Positions 31,267-40,389 of a DNA stretch of 56,135 nucleotides are shown here, one piece after another. This stretch comes from a virus. The DNA lies in IMG/VR virus record IMGVR_UViG_3300042922_000108, positions 1 to 56,135 of that record, one strand, 5' to 3'. The stretch's first letter is position 1; every line of letters starts with the position of its first letter. The notes beneath the pieces are model-generated. The model was not told where the DNA came from. It searched no databases and saw only the letters and a program-made list of their open reading frames with translations. The position numbers and the translations under genes were made by a program.

Positions 31267-34200
31267 CTAACTAACTCCCTTGCTTGCCAAAATCCTCTGG
31301 CCTTCATTGACGCTGGAAGCAAGCTGTTCCGTATCAGCGAACAGGTTGATATCCCGTTCAGCGAGCCGGAGTATAGCCTGCAGGTTCTCTGCTGTCAATT
31401 CTACCAGCAGAGGCCCTGAAGCAGACCCGCCACCGCCGCGCCCACTGAGTGAACCGCCAGTGTTGAACGCTGGCATCTTCATACTGTTGATCGCGTGCAT
31501 GAAGTCTTCACCCCAGAAGTCCACCGCGCGCTTCTGCATGATGAACTCTTCGGACTGAACCTTGATGAGTCCTTTGCCGTCCACCGAAGCGAAACGGTTG
31601 TCAACACTCAGGTTCGACGGAGCCTTGCCCGGAATCACACCACCACCAGCGAAGCCGGGAACCGGACCACCACCAGAGCGCCGCGAGAAGGTACCCGGCT
31701 GGAAAGCAGTCATAGACGGATCGTCTTGGAAACCGCCACCCCGAATCTGAGTGTCGATACGGCGCATGGTGTCTTCCAGCTTGCGCGCGTCCACATCAAT
31801 GACTGCAGTACGTGGACGGGTAGCCCAGTCTGCTGCACCGTTGAAGCCGTTCACGGCTCCCATTGCGCCGTGGCCCGGACCGCCAACGTCAGCCGTGACA
31901 GTGGTTGGCTTGTGGTAAGGCACCGAGTTCACGACACCGATGTACCGTTCAAGCGAGCCCTGAAGCTGACCAACAGCCCACTGGTTGTAACCCATCTGCC
32001 CCACGTCGATCTGGAACTGACGTGTCAGACCAGCGGCGTAGTTGCGGACCTGATCGACAGACGCACCAGTGTTGGCGTAAGCCACAACCATGTCCAGCAT
32101 CTTGGACTCGAGGTCACGGAGTGCAGCGCGGTTGGCGATAGCAGCATCCGAGTAGCCGTTGAGTTCACCGATGCCAGCACGCAGAGATATGATCTGAGCA
32201 TTGTTGGCAGCAATGTCCTTACGCTTTGCATCAGCAGCGTTGAGAGCTTCCTGCTCCTGCTGAGCATAATCAGCAGCGCGGTCAACCTCGCCATACTTCA
32301 GCGAGATATCCTTCTCAATCTGTGCCTTGCGAGCGTTGACGACTTCCTCTTGAACCTCATCATTCAGCTCTTTTTGCTTGCTGATAAGTTCGTCAATCTG
32401 GCTCAGCTCATCTTCACGCTTCTTGTTGATAGCGTTCAAAGCCGAGTGGTAGTCATCCGTGGCCTTCTGCACACCGTACTGCTTGTCAAAGGCTGAGGTG
32501 AGCCCCTGCTTCAGACGGTTGGCATAATCATCTGCGGCCTGAGCTGCATCATCAATACCGTTAGCCATGTCTTCACCGGCTTTTTTGCCAGCGTCCCCGG
32601 CACCCTTGGCAGCATTCTTGACCTTGTTGTACCCGTCATTCAGGGAACCAAAGTTAGGAGCAGCAGACGGTGCAAGCTTAGGTGCAACCTGAGCAGGAGC
32701 AGCAATCTGGGCAACAGGAGCCGCCGACATGGTAGGCCGCGCAATAGAAGCGGGTACGTTGCTGGTAACACCAGTCACACCCTTGAACAGAGGCTTGGTG
32801 TACTTAGCCAACGTCGGTGCCGAAGCTGCCACACTGTTGTACGCGCTCTGAACTGCTGCAAGCTGCTGGCTTGCGTAGCTGGCAAAGTTACGGACGTTGG
32901 TGATGGCAGCAGAAGTGTCCGCACCAATCGGAGCTGTGTACGTCTTGTTGGTGATAGACGTAATCAGATCGTAGATTTCTACGGACTTCTCATGTGCTGG
33001 ATTGGTCAGAGCATCCATGACCACTTCATACGGGTAACCCGTAATGAGAGCCAAGTTCTGAGCAAGCTGCATCATCTTGCCGGTAGCCGTTGAGGTGTTC
33101 GCACCGATAAACACATCAGGTTCAGGGAGCGAGCTGATGAAGGACTGTACCTGATCCCGAGCGGACACAGCAGCGTTGGCAGCAGCACCCTGAGAAACTT
33201 GTACCGGAACTTCCAGCGGAGCCCCTGCAAGCAGCGTGGTTCCGAAGATGTTCTTAGCCTGCTCAGCCATGATCTGGACGTTGGCTGGATCAACACCGCG
33301 CGCGGTCATCTCAGCTACAAGGCCTTCAACGAACGCAATGTAATCGGCGCTTGCCTGCTCAACACCCTTTTCAGTGTTCTCAATGAGCCACTGCTGCTCT
33401 TGTGCTGCAGCCTTCAGAGTGTCGCGGAAGGCATCAACGTTTGCACGTCCACCCTCTGTGCCGGGTCCAAAGTCGGCGGACTCAGCAAGTGATTCACCCA
33501 AGCCCTGCAAGGCAGACTGAGTGTTGCCAGCAGCGTCCACCATGCCGAAGATGCCATCAATGAGCTGGTCAAGCTTCTCAGCAGCAGTTAGGGAATCATC
33601 ACCGACTTCACTAATGGCAGCGCCAATACCTTCAACATCAGGAGTGGCAGCAGCGGTTGCGTCCCCAACATTGCCGCCCGCCTTGGCTACGTCATCAAGA
33701 TTCTTTGCACTGGTGACGCTAGAAGAGCCAACCTCGCTGACCTTCTCACGGAGGAAGCCAAACTGAGCAGCAAGAGCTACAGCCTTGGGATCAAGGGAGT
33801 CAAGCACAGCGGCGGCATCAGCAAAGCCCTTGCTACGTGCAACCTCATCCAGCAAAGCGTTGACAGCCTTGCCAGCATTCTCGCCCTGCTGAGCAGCCTT
33901 CACAAGCTTCTCGTAAGGGACACCGGCATCCCGAGCAACCTCAATCAATTTCTTGTTGAGGCTACCCAGTGCAATCACACCGTCAGCGGCAGTGACTTTG
34001 ATGTTGCCCAAAGCCTGAGCTGTACCTGCCAGAGCTGCAGCATCACCGTTCTGAGCAGCCCGAGCCATTTCATCAGCAGCACCAGAAATCTGTTCCTTGG
34101 CATCCAACCAAGCAAAGCCAAGCAGACCGACAGCCATAATCAGCGCGCCTATCGGACCACCAACCAGCCCAAGCATTGCACCACCTGTGCTCTTGATGCT

Positions 34201-36261
34201 GCTTGCCATCCCACGGAAGCCTGTACTGGCACGAGCGGTAGTGTTAGCTGTAGTGAGAAGACCAGCATTAGCAAGGTGAATCTGCCCGTTGGTTGCCTGA
34301 GCAGCGAAGCCCATAGCCTTGAACGCACCAGCCTGAGCCACGAGAGCCTGAGCACTAGCCTGAGTTATACCCTTGTGCATGAGCATGGTGACAGCAACCT
34401 GCTGGAGGATGCCCTTTGCAGTCAGACCGGCAGCGAGTGTACCCTTGCCAAGTACCTGCTGGAAACCAACCAGACCAGCAAGCACAAAGGCCTGCGCAGC
34501 CTTGAACGCGAGCAGGATACCGACAACGGAGCCTAGACCCAAAAGAATGTTGATGGTGGCAGTGAAGCCGGGAGTAGCCTGTGCAAACCTGTCCATACCG
34601 TTGACGATGTTAAGCACACTGCTGGCAACTGCATCCAGACCCGGCAGGGAGCCCTTGCCGATGGTGTCTGTGAAGTTCTTGATGGAGTTGGCAATACGCT
34701 TCAGCTTGGCATCAACAGTGTTGAAGACGCCCTCAGTGGAGCTGTTGAGGAAGGTACCCTCATTGAAGGCCTTGTTCGAGTTTGCCAGCGAGTCCGTGAA
34801 TACGTCGTAACCCTGAGACAGTCCAAGGATGAACTGCTTGTCAAAGACGTTCTTAGCTCCAATGTCATCAAGCACAGCAGACGCGGAACCAGTCTCAGCG
34901 ATTGCAGCCTTGATACCGCCGATGTACTTGTAGAAGAACTGAGACGGATCATTCTTGAAGAGAGCCTGAGCTTCATCTGCAGCCAGTCCGGTGTACTTGC
35001 CGAACTGGTTGAAGGCTTCTCCACCCTCATCAGCCGCGCGGGAGAGCCCCAGCATAATGCGCTGGAACGCACCACGAGCAAGTTCAGGACGGATGCGGAC
35101 AGATGCCAGCGCACCGGACATACCAACAATCTCATCAGCAGCAAAGCCGAAGGTTGCACCGGCAGCAGAAATCTGGTTGTTGACTGCAATGATTTCAGAT
35201 TCAGTTGCAGCAGACTTCACACCGACGTAGGCAATTGCCGAGCCGATCTTGTTGAAGAAGTCTGGGTCTTTACGCATAGGATCGTAAGAGTTCTGCAGAC
35301 GGCCAAAGGCAGTGGAGGCTTCATCCAGCGAAACGTTAGAGGCAGCACCGAAGCGTGCGACAGTCTCAGTGAACGCGCCTACGTCCTGCCCAGCAATACC
35401 GAGCTGACCACCGATGGTGGCAATGTTAGCGAACTCACCGAAGGTCAGAGGAATCTCAGTTGCCAGTGACTTCAGGTCTTCCCGAAGCGTAGCTATCCCG
35501 CTGCTGCTCTGAGACAGCGAGTCGTTAGTACGGACCACCTGAGCGAAGTCACGTTCGTAGGCAATAGCCACAGCAGCCGTAGCGACAGGGATAGCCTGCA
35601 GAGCCATTGCCAGTACAGTATAGGTCTGCCCCACATCGTAGAGCAGGTACCGGGAGTTGGACAGCGAGTCATTGAGTTCCAGCGTGCCGGAAGCAGCCTT
35701 ACGTGAGCTATCAGCTAGCCGAGCAGTGCGTGCGGCAGCAAGATCGGTTGCGGAAGCGGTACGGATGGCTGCTGTAGCAAGGTTCTGCTGAGCAACTGCA
35801 CCGCGAGCCATTTCCGAAGCCACACGTGCCTGAGTGACCGCTTCAGTAGCAGCCATACGCACACGAGCTTCAGCGTCACGCCGTGTGCTAGTTGCAGCAG
35901 TTGAGAGCCCAGAAGCAAGCGACTGCTGACGGATTTTGTTTGCCTTGGCTTCAGCGAGGGCCGTGTCATTGGCAGACTTCTGACGCTTGGACTGGTTGAC
36001 AATCATTTGACCGTCAGCCTTGGCAGCGAGCACAGTAGCCTTGGCGCGATCCTGCTCAGAGCGGATCAGAGCAGCGTTGGCACGCGTAAGCTCAGCCATG
36101 CTCTTGGTTACCTTGTCAAGGTCACCCTGCCCAGTCTGCAGCGACTTGTGGAGGTTCTGCAGCGTCTTATCAAGATCACGAGCAGCGGAGTCAAGCTGAC
36201 GGATGCCTGCTTCAGACTCTTTTGTGCTAATGACAACGCTAGCGTTGAAGTCGTTCGACAC
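31267..36261 (-). CDS. Tape measure protein
   Basis: At 1,664 residues this is the longest product and determines tail length; at the usual 0.15 nm per residue a tail near 250 nm would follow. It has an N-terminal coiled coil (RQLDSAARDLDKTLQNLHKS), Ala-rich helices, two or three hydrophobic segments near residues 560-740 (NILLGLGSVVGILLAF; GALIMAVGLLGFAWL) and a C-terminal Gly-rich part. Start GTG 36261 has TAGGACGG upstream and a TTGACA-type promoter. It follows the frameshifted chaperone genes, as expected. Confidence 0.95.
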   Translation of the reverse strand: MSNDFNASVVISTKESEAGIRQLDSAARDLDKTLQNLHKSLQTGQGDLDKVTKSMAELTRANAALIRSEQDRAKATVLAAKADGQMIVNQSKRQKSANDTALAEAKANKIRQQSLASGLSTAATSTRRDAEARVRMAATEAVTQARVASEMARGAVAQQNLATAAIRTASATDLAAARTARLADSSRKAASGTLELNDSLSNSRYLLYDVGQTYTVLAMALQAIPVATAAVAIAYERDFAQVVRTNDSLSQSSSGIATLREDLKSLATEIPLTFGEFANIATIGGQLGIAGQDVGAFTETVARFGAASNVSLDEASTAFGRLQNSYDPMRKDPDFFNKIGSAIAYVGVKSAATESEIIAVNNQISAAGATFGFAADEIVGMSGALASVRIRPELARGAFQRIMLGLSRAADEGGEAFNQFGKYTGLAADEAQALFKNDPSQFFYKYIGGIKAAIAETGSASAVLDDIGAKNVFDKQFILGLSQGYDVFTDSLANSNKAFNEGTFLNSSTEGVFNTVDAKLKRIANSIKNFTDTIGKGSLPGLDAVASSVLNIVNGMDRFAQATPGFTATINILLGLGSVVGILLAFKAAQAFVLAGLVGFQQVLGKGTLAAGLTAKGILQQVAVTMLMHKGITQASAQALVAQAGAFKAMGFAAQATNGQIHLANAGLLTTANTTARASTGFRGMASSIKSTGGAMLGLVGGPIGALIMAVGLLGFAWLDAKEQISGAADEMARAAQNGDAAALAGTAQALGNIKVTAADGVIALGSLNKKLIEVARDAGVPYEKLVKAAQQGENAGKAVNALLDEVARSKGFADAAAVLDSLDPKAVALAAQFGFLREKVSEVGSSSVTSAKNLDDVAKAGGNVGDATAAATPDVEGIGAAISEVGDDSLTAAEKLDQLIDGIFGMVDAAGNTQSALQGLGESLAESADFGPGTEGGRANVDAFRDTLKAAAQEQQWLIENTEKGVEQASADYIAFVEGLVAEMTARGVDPANVQIMAEQAKNIFGTTLLAGAPLEVPVQVSQGAAANAAVSARDQVQSFISSLPEPDVFIGANTSTATGKMMQLAQNLALITGYPYEVVMDALTNPAHEKSVEIYDLITSITNKTYTAPIGADTSAAITNVRNFASYASQQLAAVQSAYNSVAASAPTLAKYTKPLFKGVTGVTSNVPASIARPTMSAAPVAQIAAPAQVAPKLAPSAAPNFGSLNDGYNKVKNAAKGAGDAGKKAGEDMANGIDDAAQAADDYANRLKQGLTSAFDKQYGVQKATDDYHSALNAINKKREDELSQIDELISKQKELNDEVQEEVVNARKAQIEKDISLKYGEVDRAADYAQQEQEALNAADAKRKDIAANNAQIISLRAGIGELNGYSDAAIANRAALRDLESKMLDMVVAYANTGASVDQVRNYAAGLTRQFQIDVGQMGYNQWAVGQLQGSLERYIGVVNSVPYHKPTTVTADVGGPGHGAMGAVNGFNGAADWATRPRTAVIDVDARKLEDTMRRIDTQIRGGGFQDDPSMTAFQPGTFSRRSGGGPVPGFAGGGVIPGKAPSNLSVDNRFASVDGKGLIKVQSEEFIMQKRAVDFWGEDFMHAINSMKMPAFNTGGSLSGRGGGGSASGPLLVELTAENLQAILRLAERDINLFADTEQLASSVNEGQRILASKGVS

Positions 36262-36270
36262 GCTTACCGT

Positions 36271-36299
36271 CCTATATCATAGAAATTGTACTGTGTCAA
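36271..36299 (-). promoter_or_regulatory. Candidate promoter of tape measure gene
   Basis: On the minus strand TTGACA (36299-36294), 17 bases, TATAGG (36276-36271). A 7-bp inverted repeat TGTGTCA/TGACACA (36292-36315) overlaps the -35. It stands directly after the chaperone terminator. Confidence 0.55.
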
Positions 36300-36312
36300 T
36301 CCTATCACTGAC

Positions 36313-36341
36313 ACAAAAAAGCCCTCCTTTTGGGAGGGCTC
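36313..36341 (-). terminator. Intrinsic terminator after tail chaperones
   Basis: AGCCCTCC and GGAGGGCT pair around a short loop, with TTTTTTG following on the minus strand. It separates the chaperone genes from the tape measure. Confidence 0.85.
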
Positions 36342-36343
36342 TT

Positions 36344-36781
36344 CTATTTCTCGCTGCTGGCTTTTTGTTTTAGTGCCTTGGCAACCATTTCATTTTGGAA
36401 GTCTGCTCGAGTTGGGAGCTTATCTTCACCTTCAACAGGAACAGCCTTTACAAACAAAGTCCGTCCCGGCTTATCCTGCTTGATATTCTTCTTTGCCTGT
36501 TCATCCCATTTGCAGGACTCACAATCAATGTGGTCATGCTCAAAGTCAATCAGTGCATTTTCAGAATATGCCCACCAGATGGGAACCTGACACTTTGGAC
36601 ACTTCTCAGCATCCAAAGTCTCATACGCGGTAATGATTGCGAAGTCTGCCCAGTGGGGCTTGTTTCTCTTCTTGTAATCGCCCATGATGTAACGGGCGGG
36701 AGAGAAGCCCCACTCTTTGGCAAACTTGATGAATGCTAGATATCCACGCTGGCTGGGTCTGCTGAGAGCTTCGACAAAAAA
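36344..36781 (-). CDS. Tail chaperone extension by -1 frameshift
   Basis: This is the part of the longer tail assembly chaperone reached by a -1 ribosomal frameshift from the gene at 36736-37428. Reading across the slippery site gives FFVEALSRPSQRGYLAFIKF and then KEWGFSPARYIMGDYKKRN, a fluent protein sequence. A zinc-ribbon-like pair follows (CPKC, then CESC). The part from ATG 36685 can be read as a separate frame but has no convincing start. The fusion protein binds the tape measure during tail assembly, as lambda gpGT does. Confidence 0.85.
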   Translation of the reverse strand, partial: FFVEALSRPSQRGYLAFIKFAKEWGFSPARYIMGDYKKRNKPHWADFAIITAYETLDAEKCPKCQVPIWWAYSENALIDFEHDHIDCESCKWDEQAKKNIKQDKPGRTLFVKAVPVEGEDKLPTRADFQNEMVAKALKQKASSEK

Positions 36782-37428
36782 TCTGCGTCCGCTGCAATTG
36801 CATTGGAGAAGAGGCCATTGGCGAAGGTCAGGTTGTTGGCGGCGTCGAGAAGCTTGGCAAACTCAGACTGAAGCACAGAGCCCTGCAGCTCTTCAACCGT
36901 CTCAACCTTGACACCACCCTTCTGAGTGGCACCTTCAGCGTTGGTGATGGAAACCGTTGCCTTGGCGATCAGCTCAGCGTTGATCTTTTCGTTGGCCCAG
37001 TCGATACGCTCTTCTTCATCCAGACCCTCTTCCTTGGCATGAGCCTTGGACTTGCGCTGCCAGCTCTTGATGATGAGCTTCCACGCCTTGGGAGCGACAC
37101 CACGGAGCTTGAAGGTCAGAGCGGACTCAAGCACCTTGGCAATGAGTTCCTTCTGCTGCTCTTCCAGCTCAGCAATCTGCTTGTCGATTTCTTCCTTCTC
37201 AGGAGAATCCGCAATGCTACCGTTCTCACCAGCGGTGTGCTTTGCAGACTCGTAGCCAAGCTCAGTGATTTCAGCCAGCACCATGTTCAGTTCATGGGCG
37301 GCTTCACCGTCAATGAAGATCGTAACGTCATCTGTCGGGTAGCTGGTACCCTTCAGGGCAGAGGCAAGATCAAAGCTTTCCTCAGACTTGAGTTCTTCAA
37401 CCTTGGCTTCTACGTTTACTTCAGACAA
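36736..37428 (-). CDS. Tail assembly chaperone
   Basis: A 230-residue acidic helical protein (EKEEIDKQIAELEEQQKELI; WQRKSKAHAKEEGLDEEERI), equivalent to lambda gpG. TTG 37428 has GGGAGAG upstream. The T TTT TTG heptamer near its end sends some ribosomes into the downstream frame to make the long form. It lies between the major tail protein and the tape measure, the canonical position. Confidence 0.9.
   Translation of the reverse strand: MSEVNVEAKVEELKSEESFDLASALKGTSYPTDDVTIFIDGEAAHELNMVLAEITELGYESAKHTAGENGSIADSPEKEEIDKQIAELEEQQKELIAKVLESALTFKLRGVAPKAWKLIIKSWQRKSKAHAKEEGLDEEERIDWANEKINAELIAKATVSITNAEGATQKGGVKVETVEELQGSVLQSEFAKLLDAANNLTFANGLFSNAIAADADFLSKLSADPASVDI
36775..36781 (-). other. Programmed -1 frameshift site
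   Basis: On the minus strand the heptamer T TTT TTG is in the exact X XXY YYZ phase of the upstream chaperone frame. It lies about 40 bases before that gene's stop and the -1 frame is open well upstream and downstream of it. Confidence 0.85.
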
Positions 37429-37481
37429 TTGACTCTCCCTTTATTGTGTGCTATGTCTGCGACTAGCCTATCATAGGCACG

Positions 37482-37515
37482 AAAAAGCCCCTCGAGCACA
37501 TAGCTCGAGGGGCTT
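37482..37515 (-). terminator. Intrinsic terminator after major tail genes
   Basis: AGCCCCTCGAGC and GCTCGAGGGGCT pair around a short loop, followed by TTTTTCG on the minus strand. Both arms carry CTCGAG. Confidence 0.88.
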
Positions 37516-37526
37516 CTCAGGAAAAG

Positions 37527-38027
37527 CTAGGCGACTACCGGCTTGTTAATTGCCATCTGTCCCTGTGGACGGAAAGGAACCGTGAACTGGATCGGAGCGC
37601 CGCCGTCACCTTCAACGTCCTGACCGTAGTCAGAGAAGAAGCGGAAGACGGAGATAAGCTGACCAGCAGCCGGAGCTACGGTGGACTTGTAACCGTGGCG
37701 GGAAACCAGCCAGCCTTCTACACGGCCTGCCTTGAACAGGTTGTAAGCCGTGGTGAAAGCAGTAGGCGTGTCGCCAACACCGTCACGGAAGAAGGAGATG
37801 TTACCTTCGTAGTTACCGAACGTGGGAGTCTGGACGTTGCCTTCATCCACGATAGTCTTGCTATCATCGGTATCCGAGTCGGTTGCACCGAGCGTGTAGC
37901 CGGTGACGATTGCTGCAGAGATGTTGGTACCAGCGGTGAGCTGAGCAACCGTAACAGCAGCAGGGTTGGTAATACCAGCGAGCGGTACCCACCAGATGGT
38001 GGTATTGGGGCTCATCATTTTAGCCAT
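37527..38027 (-). CDS. Major tail protein, copy 1
   Basis: A 166-residue tail tube protein. It begins MAKMMSPNTTIWWVP, has a GYTLGATDSDTDD segment and ends with GAPIQFTVPFRPQGQMAINK. It is the same length as the upstream gene product and clearly paralogous, sharing the N-terminus, the GNISFFRD-like strand, GWLVSRHGY-like segment and the C-terminal FTVPF motif. AAGGACTGATG lies before ATG. Tail tubes need many copies; either both paralogues build the tube or one is decorated or specialised. Confidence 0.88.
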   Translation of the reverse strand: MAKMMSPNTTIWWVPLAGITNPAAVTVAQLTAGTNISAAIVTGYTLGATDSDTDDSKTIVDEGNVQTPTFGNYEGNISFFRDGVGDTPTAFTTAYNLFKAGRVEGWLVSRHGYKSTVAPAAGQLISVFRFFSDYGQDVEGDGGAPIQFTVPFRPQGQMAINKPVVA

Positions 38028-38040
38028 TGAGCATCAGTCC

Positions 38041-38541
38041 TTACGCTACAAGTGCGCGGTTCAAGTCCATTGCGCCCTGTGGGAGGAATGGAACGGTGAA
38101 TTCAATCGGGCCACCATCTTCAACCACGTCCTGTGGGTAATCGGAGATTACCTTGTAGGAAGAGACAGTCTGCGTGGCAGCAGCGGCAACGCTGGACAAG
38201 TAACCCAGACGACGCACGAGCCAACCGGAAGCGCGACCATCCTTGAAGAAGCCGAACGCCTTTGCATAGTCAGACGTAGTGGCTGCAACGTCAGCATCAC
38301 GGAAGAACGTGATGTTGGCTTCGTAGTTGTAGTACGTAGGCAGCTCGACGTTGGCACCGTCACAGATAGACGTAGAGTCATCCGTGTCAGAGTCAGTAGC
38401 GTTCAGTGTGTAACCGGAAACCACAGCACACGAGATATTACGTGCAGCCGTCAGGAGAGCTGCAGAAGGTGCAGCAGGATTCCAGTTGACGTTATCCGGT
38501 ACCCACCAGATAGTGGTGTTCGGGCTCATCATTTTAGCCAT
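38041..38541 (-). CDS. Major tail protein, copy 2 (paralogue)
   Basis: A 166-residue protein with the same first 15 residues as its neighbour and the same overall order: GYTLNATDSDTDD, NITFFRD, GWLVRRLGY, PIEFTVPFLPQGAMDLN. ATG 38541 is chosen because it gives the shared N-terminus; the frame itself is open to 38586. It overlaps the gene upstream by eight bases. Thirteen bases separate the two copies. Confidence 0.88.
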   Translation of the reverse strand: MAKMMSPNTTIWWVPDNVNWNPAAPSAALLTAARNISCAVVSGYTLNATDSDTDDSTSICDGANVELPTYYNYEANITFFRDADVAATTSDYAKAFGFFKDGRASGWLVRRLGYLSSVAAAATQTVSSYKVISDYPQDVVEDGGPIEFTVPFLPQGAMDLNRALVA

Positions 38542-38791
38542 TGTCGGCACCATCCTTGGCGGTGTTAGTAGCGGGGGCAGGTGCATCCTCGAGCGGGGGT
38601 CCTACCGGACCTTCAGGGATCACGCCGTTTTTGATCGGCTCACCGTAGACTTCAATTTCACGCTTTCGCTGCGCTTCCTTGATCTGCTTTTCGGTGGCAA
38701 GCTCAAGCGCCTCATGATTTTCAATCTCAATTGGCAGAACTTCAGTGATGATGCCGGTCAGCTTGTGAACAGCTAGCACTCTTTCAGTCAC
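38534..38791 (-). CDS. Hypothetical tail-region protein
   Basis: An 85-residue protein from GTG 38791 with AAAAGGAG upstream. A central charged helix (EALELATEKQIKEAQRKREI) is followed by a Pro/Ala-rich disordered tail. It sits between the tail terminator and the tail tube genes; a structural or assembly role is likely but not shown. Confidence 0.75.
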   Translation of the reverse strand: MTERVLAVHKLTGIITEVLPIEIENHEALELATEKQIKEAQRKREIEVYGEPIKNGVIPEGPVGPPLEDAPAPATNTAKDGADNG

Positions 38792-38808
38792 TTGTCAACT
38801 CCTTTTCT

Positions 38809-38837
38809 CTCTTACAATATTAGCATGAGGTTGTCAA
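38809..38837 (-). promoter_or_regulatory. Candidate promoter of the tail tube operon
   Basis: On the minus strand TTGACA (38837-38832), 17 bases, TAAGAG (38814-38809). It overlaps the last bases of the tail terminator gene. A further TTGACA with the same spacing to a TA hexamer lies at 38799-38794. Confidence 0.45.
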
Positions 38838-39274
38838 GCCCCTGCTGTATCACTATTCTGGTAATAACGCAGTGATTGGTTAGAGCCGTAGCGGGTGGGA
38901 TTTCCCAAGTGGGAAAGCTTGCCGGTACCACCAAACAGTGCAAAGCGGATTTCCCCGCAATTGGCAGGCTTGTATCCCACCAGCTTTTTCCTGACCAGCT
39001 CCACCACCGCTTTAGCAGCGCGCGGTGTGCTCCCAACTCCCTGAATCACAATTGTGGTTTCACCAGTGTCTTTGTCAGCACCGGCAATTCCATTCACGCG
39101 GCGGGGAGCTTCTACCAGACCACCGAATGAGATAGTCACAAACGGCCTAATCTGATCGGTGCCGGGAATTGTTTCTGGGATAACCTCATCAGGCAATTCA
39201 TCATCGTAAACACCGATATGTGGAATTGTTTTGACGAGAGCCAGAATTTCGTCTTGGCTATCTATCAGGCTCAT
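38834..39274 (-). CDS. Tail terminator protein
   Basis: A 146-residue protein in the position and size of lambda gpU-type tail terminators, which cap the finished tail for head joining. It shows alternating strands and helices (PFVTISFGGLVEAPRRVNG; TTIVIQGVGSTPRAAKAVVE). ATG overlaps the previous stop by four bases. Confidence 0.8.
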   Translation of the reverse strand: MSLIDSQDEILALVKTIPHIGVYDDELPDEVIPETIPGTDQIRPFVTISFGGLVEAPRRVNGIAGADKDTGETTIVIQGVGSTPRAAKAVVELVRKKLVGYKPANCGEIRFALFGGTGKLSHLGNPTRYGSNQSLRYYQNSDTAGA

Positions 39275-39696
39275 TTGATTCCCTTATTGTCCAAGTGCCT
39301 TTGCACAGCTACCAATGAATTGGTGAGCGCGTGCATTGCACTGACCTGAATGTTTCCGCGCCGTGTAGGTACGGTTCCACCGTGTTCCTGAATTCCGTAA
39401 TACTTCTGCTTGCGTCTGATCCAGCCGAACTTGACAGTGATGTTCGTACCACGCTGGGTAACATCAGCATCAAAGTCTTCGTACATCTGACCAGTCCAGA
39501 TACGGTTACCCTTGGGCTCAATGGAAAGGTCAGACGGAGTTGTGGCAATGGTGTTCTGGCCGGTATTCTTGGCAATGATGCCAGCAACAAGAGCGTTCTC
39601 TACAGCATCCTTACGAACGTCATTCTTGACACTCTTGTTGAACGCGAGTAGGTTACGCCGCAACTGTGTGCGCCCTTCAATACCAGCCCTAGCCAT
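39271..39696 (-). CDS. Head-tail connector, HK97 gp10-like
   Basis: A 141-residue basic protein. The N-terminal helix, the central RIWTGQMYEDFDADVTQ strand segment and the YGIQEHGGTVPTRRG motif are typical of HK97 gp10-like proteins found just before the tail terminator. It starts in a TAATG overlap with the micropeptide upstream. Confidence 0.8.
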   Translation of the reverse strand: MARAGIEGRTQLRRNLLAFNKSVKNDVRKDAVENALVAGIIAKNTGQNTIATTPSDLSIEPKGNRIWTGQMYEDFDADVTQRGTNITVKFGWIRRKQKYYGIQEHGGTVPTRRGNIQVSAMHALTNSLVAVQRHLDNKGIK

Positions 39697-39800
39697 TACT
39701 TCCTTGGGGGTTGTGGTTTACTGCCTGCTGGCATTGTCTTAGGTTTGATCCGCACTGAAGCAGCCTTCTGCCCTAGCGGTGTAATGAATACGGCTAGCAT
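39696..39800 (-). CDS. Small protein in connector operon
   Basis: A 34-residue frame from ATG 39800, preceded by GCAGGAG, starting and ending in TAATG overlaps with both neighbours. It is basic and Pro-rich at the end (KPQPPRK). The tight coupling makes translation likely; role unknown. Confidence 0.6.
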   Translation of the reverse strand: MLAVFITPLGQKAASVRIKPKTMPAGSKPQPPRK

Positions 39801-39949
39801 TACTCCTGCTGTTCCGGTTCTGCCTCTAGCCCATAGGGCTCACCAGACTTTTCAGGATCGCAACGGACCTTGGCGTTGTAGCCGTTCTTCATGTGGACAT
39901 ATACGATGCCGTCACCAGCGATCTGCTGGCCGCAATTCTTACAGTTCAT
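39800..39949 (-). CDS. Small zinc-ribbon protein
   Basis: A 49-residue protein from ATG 39949 (GCAGGGGTA upstream; TAATG overlap). CKNCGQQ gives one CxxC knuckle and a later Cys may complete a site. Comparable small zinc proteins are found between phage connector genes; function unknown. Confidence 0.68.
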   Translation of the reverse strand: MNCKNCGQQIAGDGIVYVHMKNGYNAKVRCDPEKSGEPYGLEAEPEQQE

Positions 39950-40389
39950 TACCCCTGCTTCATGTTGTTCTGAGCTGTAAGCACACGCTCCCAAGCATTG
40001 CTGCTGGACTCATCACCGTGTACGTAGTAGGTGGCTCCCACCTTCTCAGGATCGGCACCGTTGAGAAGAACCGTGATCCTGTCATTGACCTCTACGTTGA
40101 AGTCAGCCCCGGAAGGAAGCTCATTCTCGCTGAAGCCAATGGCAATCCTCATGCGCTGGAACTTGGCTGCGTCTTCAACAAAGTCACGGTTGGTGGGGAA
40201 AGCAACCTTCTGGATGCGAGCCCTGCCAAGATAAATCTGTTCAGTGGTGCCGCCGTCGATCTGTCCGGTTTCCACGTTGTACTCACCGCGTGTCAGTACC
40301 CTCTCAATCAGCACACGAGCTATGTGTGTGCTGTTGACTGTCTGCCTGTGGTGAAAGGCAAACGCTGGATGCAGAGCCCCGCCCCTCAT
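39949..40389 (-). CDS. Head-tail stopper-type protein
   Basis: A 146-residue protein lying between the adaptor-type and gp10-like genes, the place of the head-completion/stopper protein. ATG 40389 overlaps the endonuclease stop by four bases (ATGA) and fits the family start; a TTG at 40401 is the alternative. Beta-rich with a late GDESSSNAWERVLTAQ segment. The function is inferred from order. Confidence 0.72.
   Translation of the reverse strand: MRGGALHPAFAFHHRQTVNSTHIARVLIERVLTRGEYNVETGQIDGGTTEQIYLGRARIQKVAFPTNRDFVEDAAKFQRMRIAIGFSENELPSGADFNVEVNDRITVLLNGADPEKVGATYYVHGDESSSNAWERVLTAQNNMKQG

Noticed and set aside
31495-32496. A 333-codon plus-strand frame opposite the tape measure gene
   Set aside because: It mirrors the Ala-rich repetitive coding of the tape measure and lacks promoter or ribosome site.
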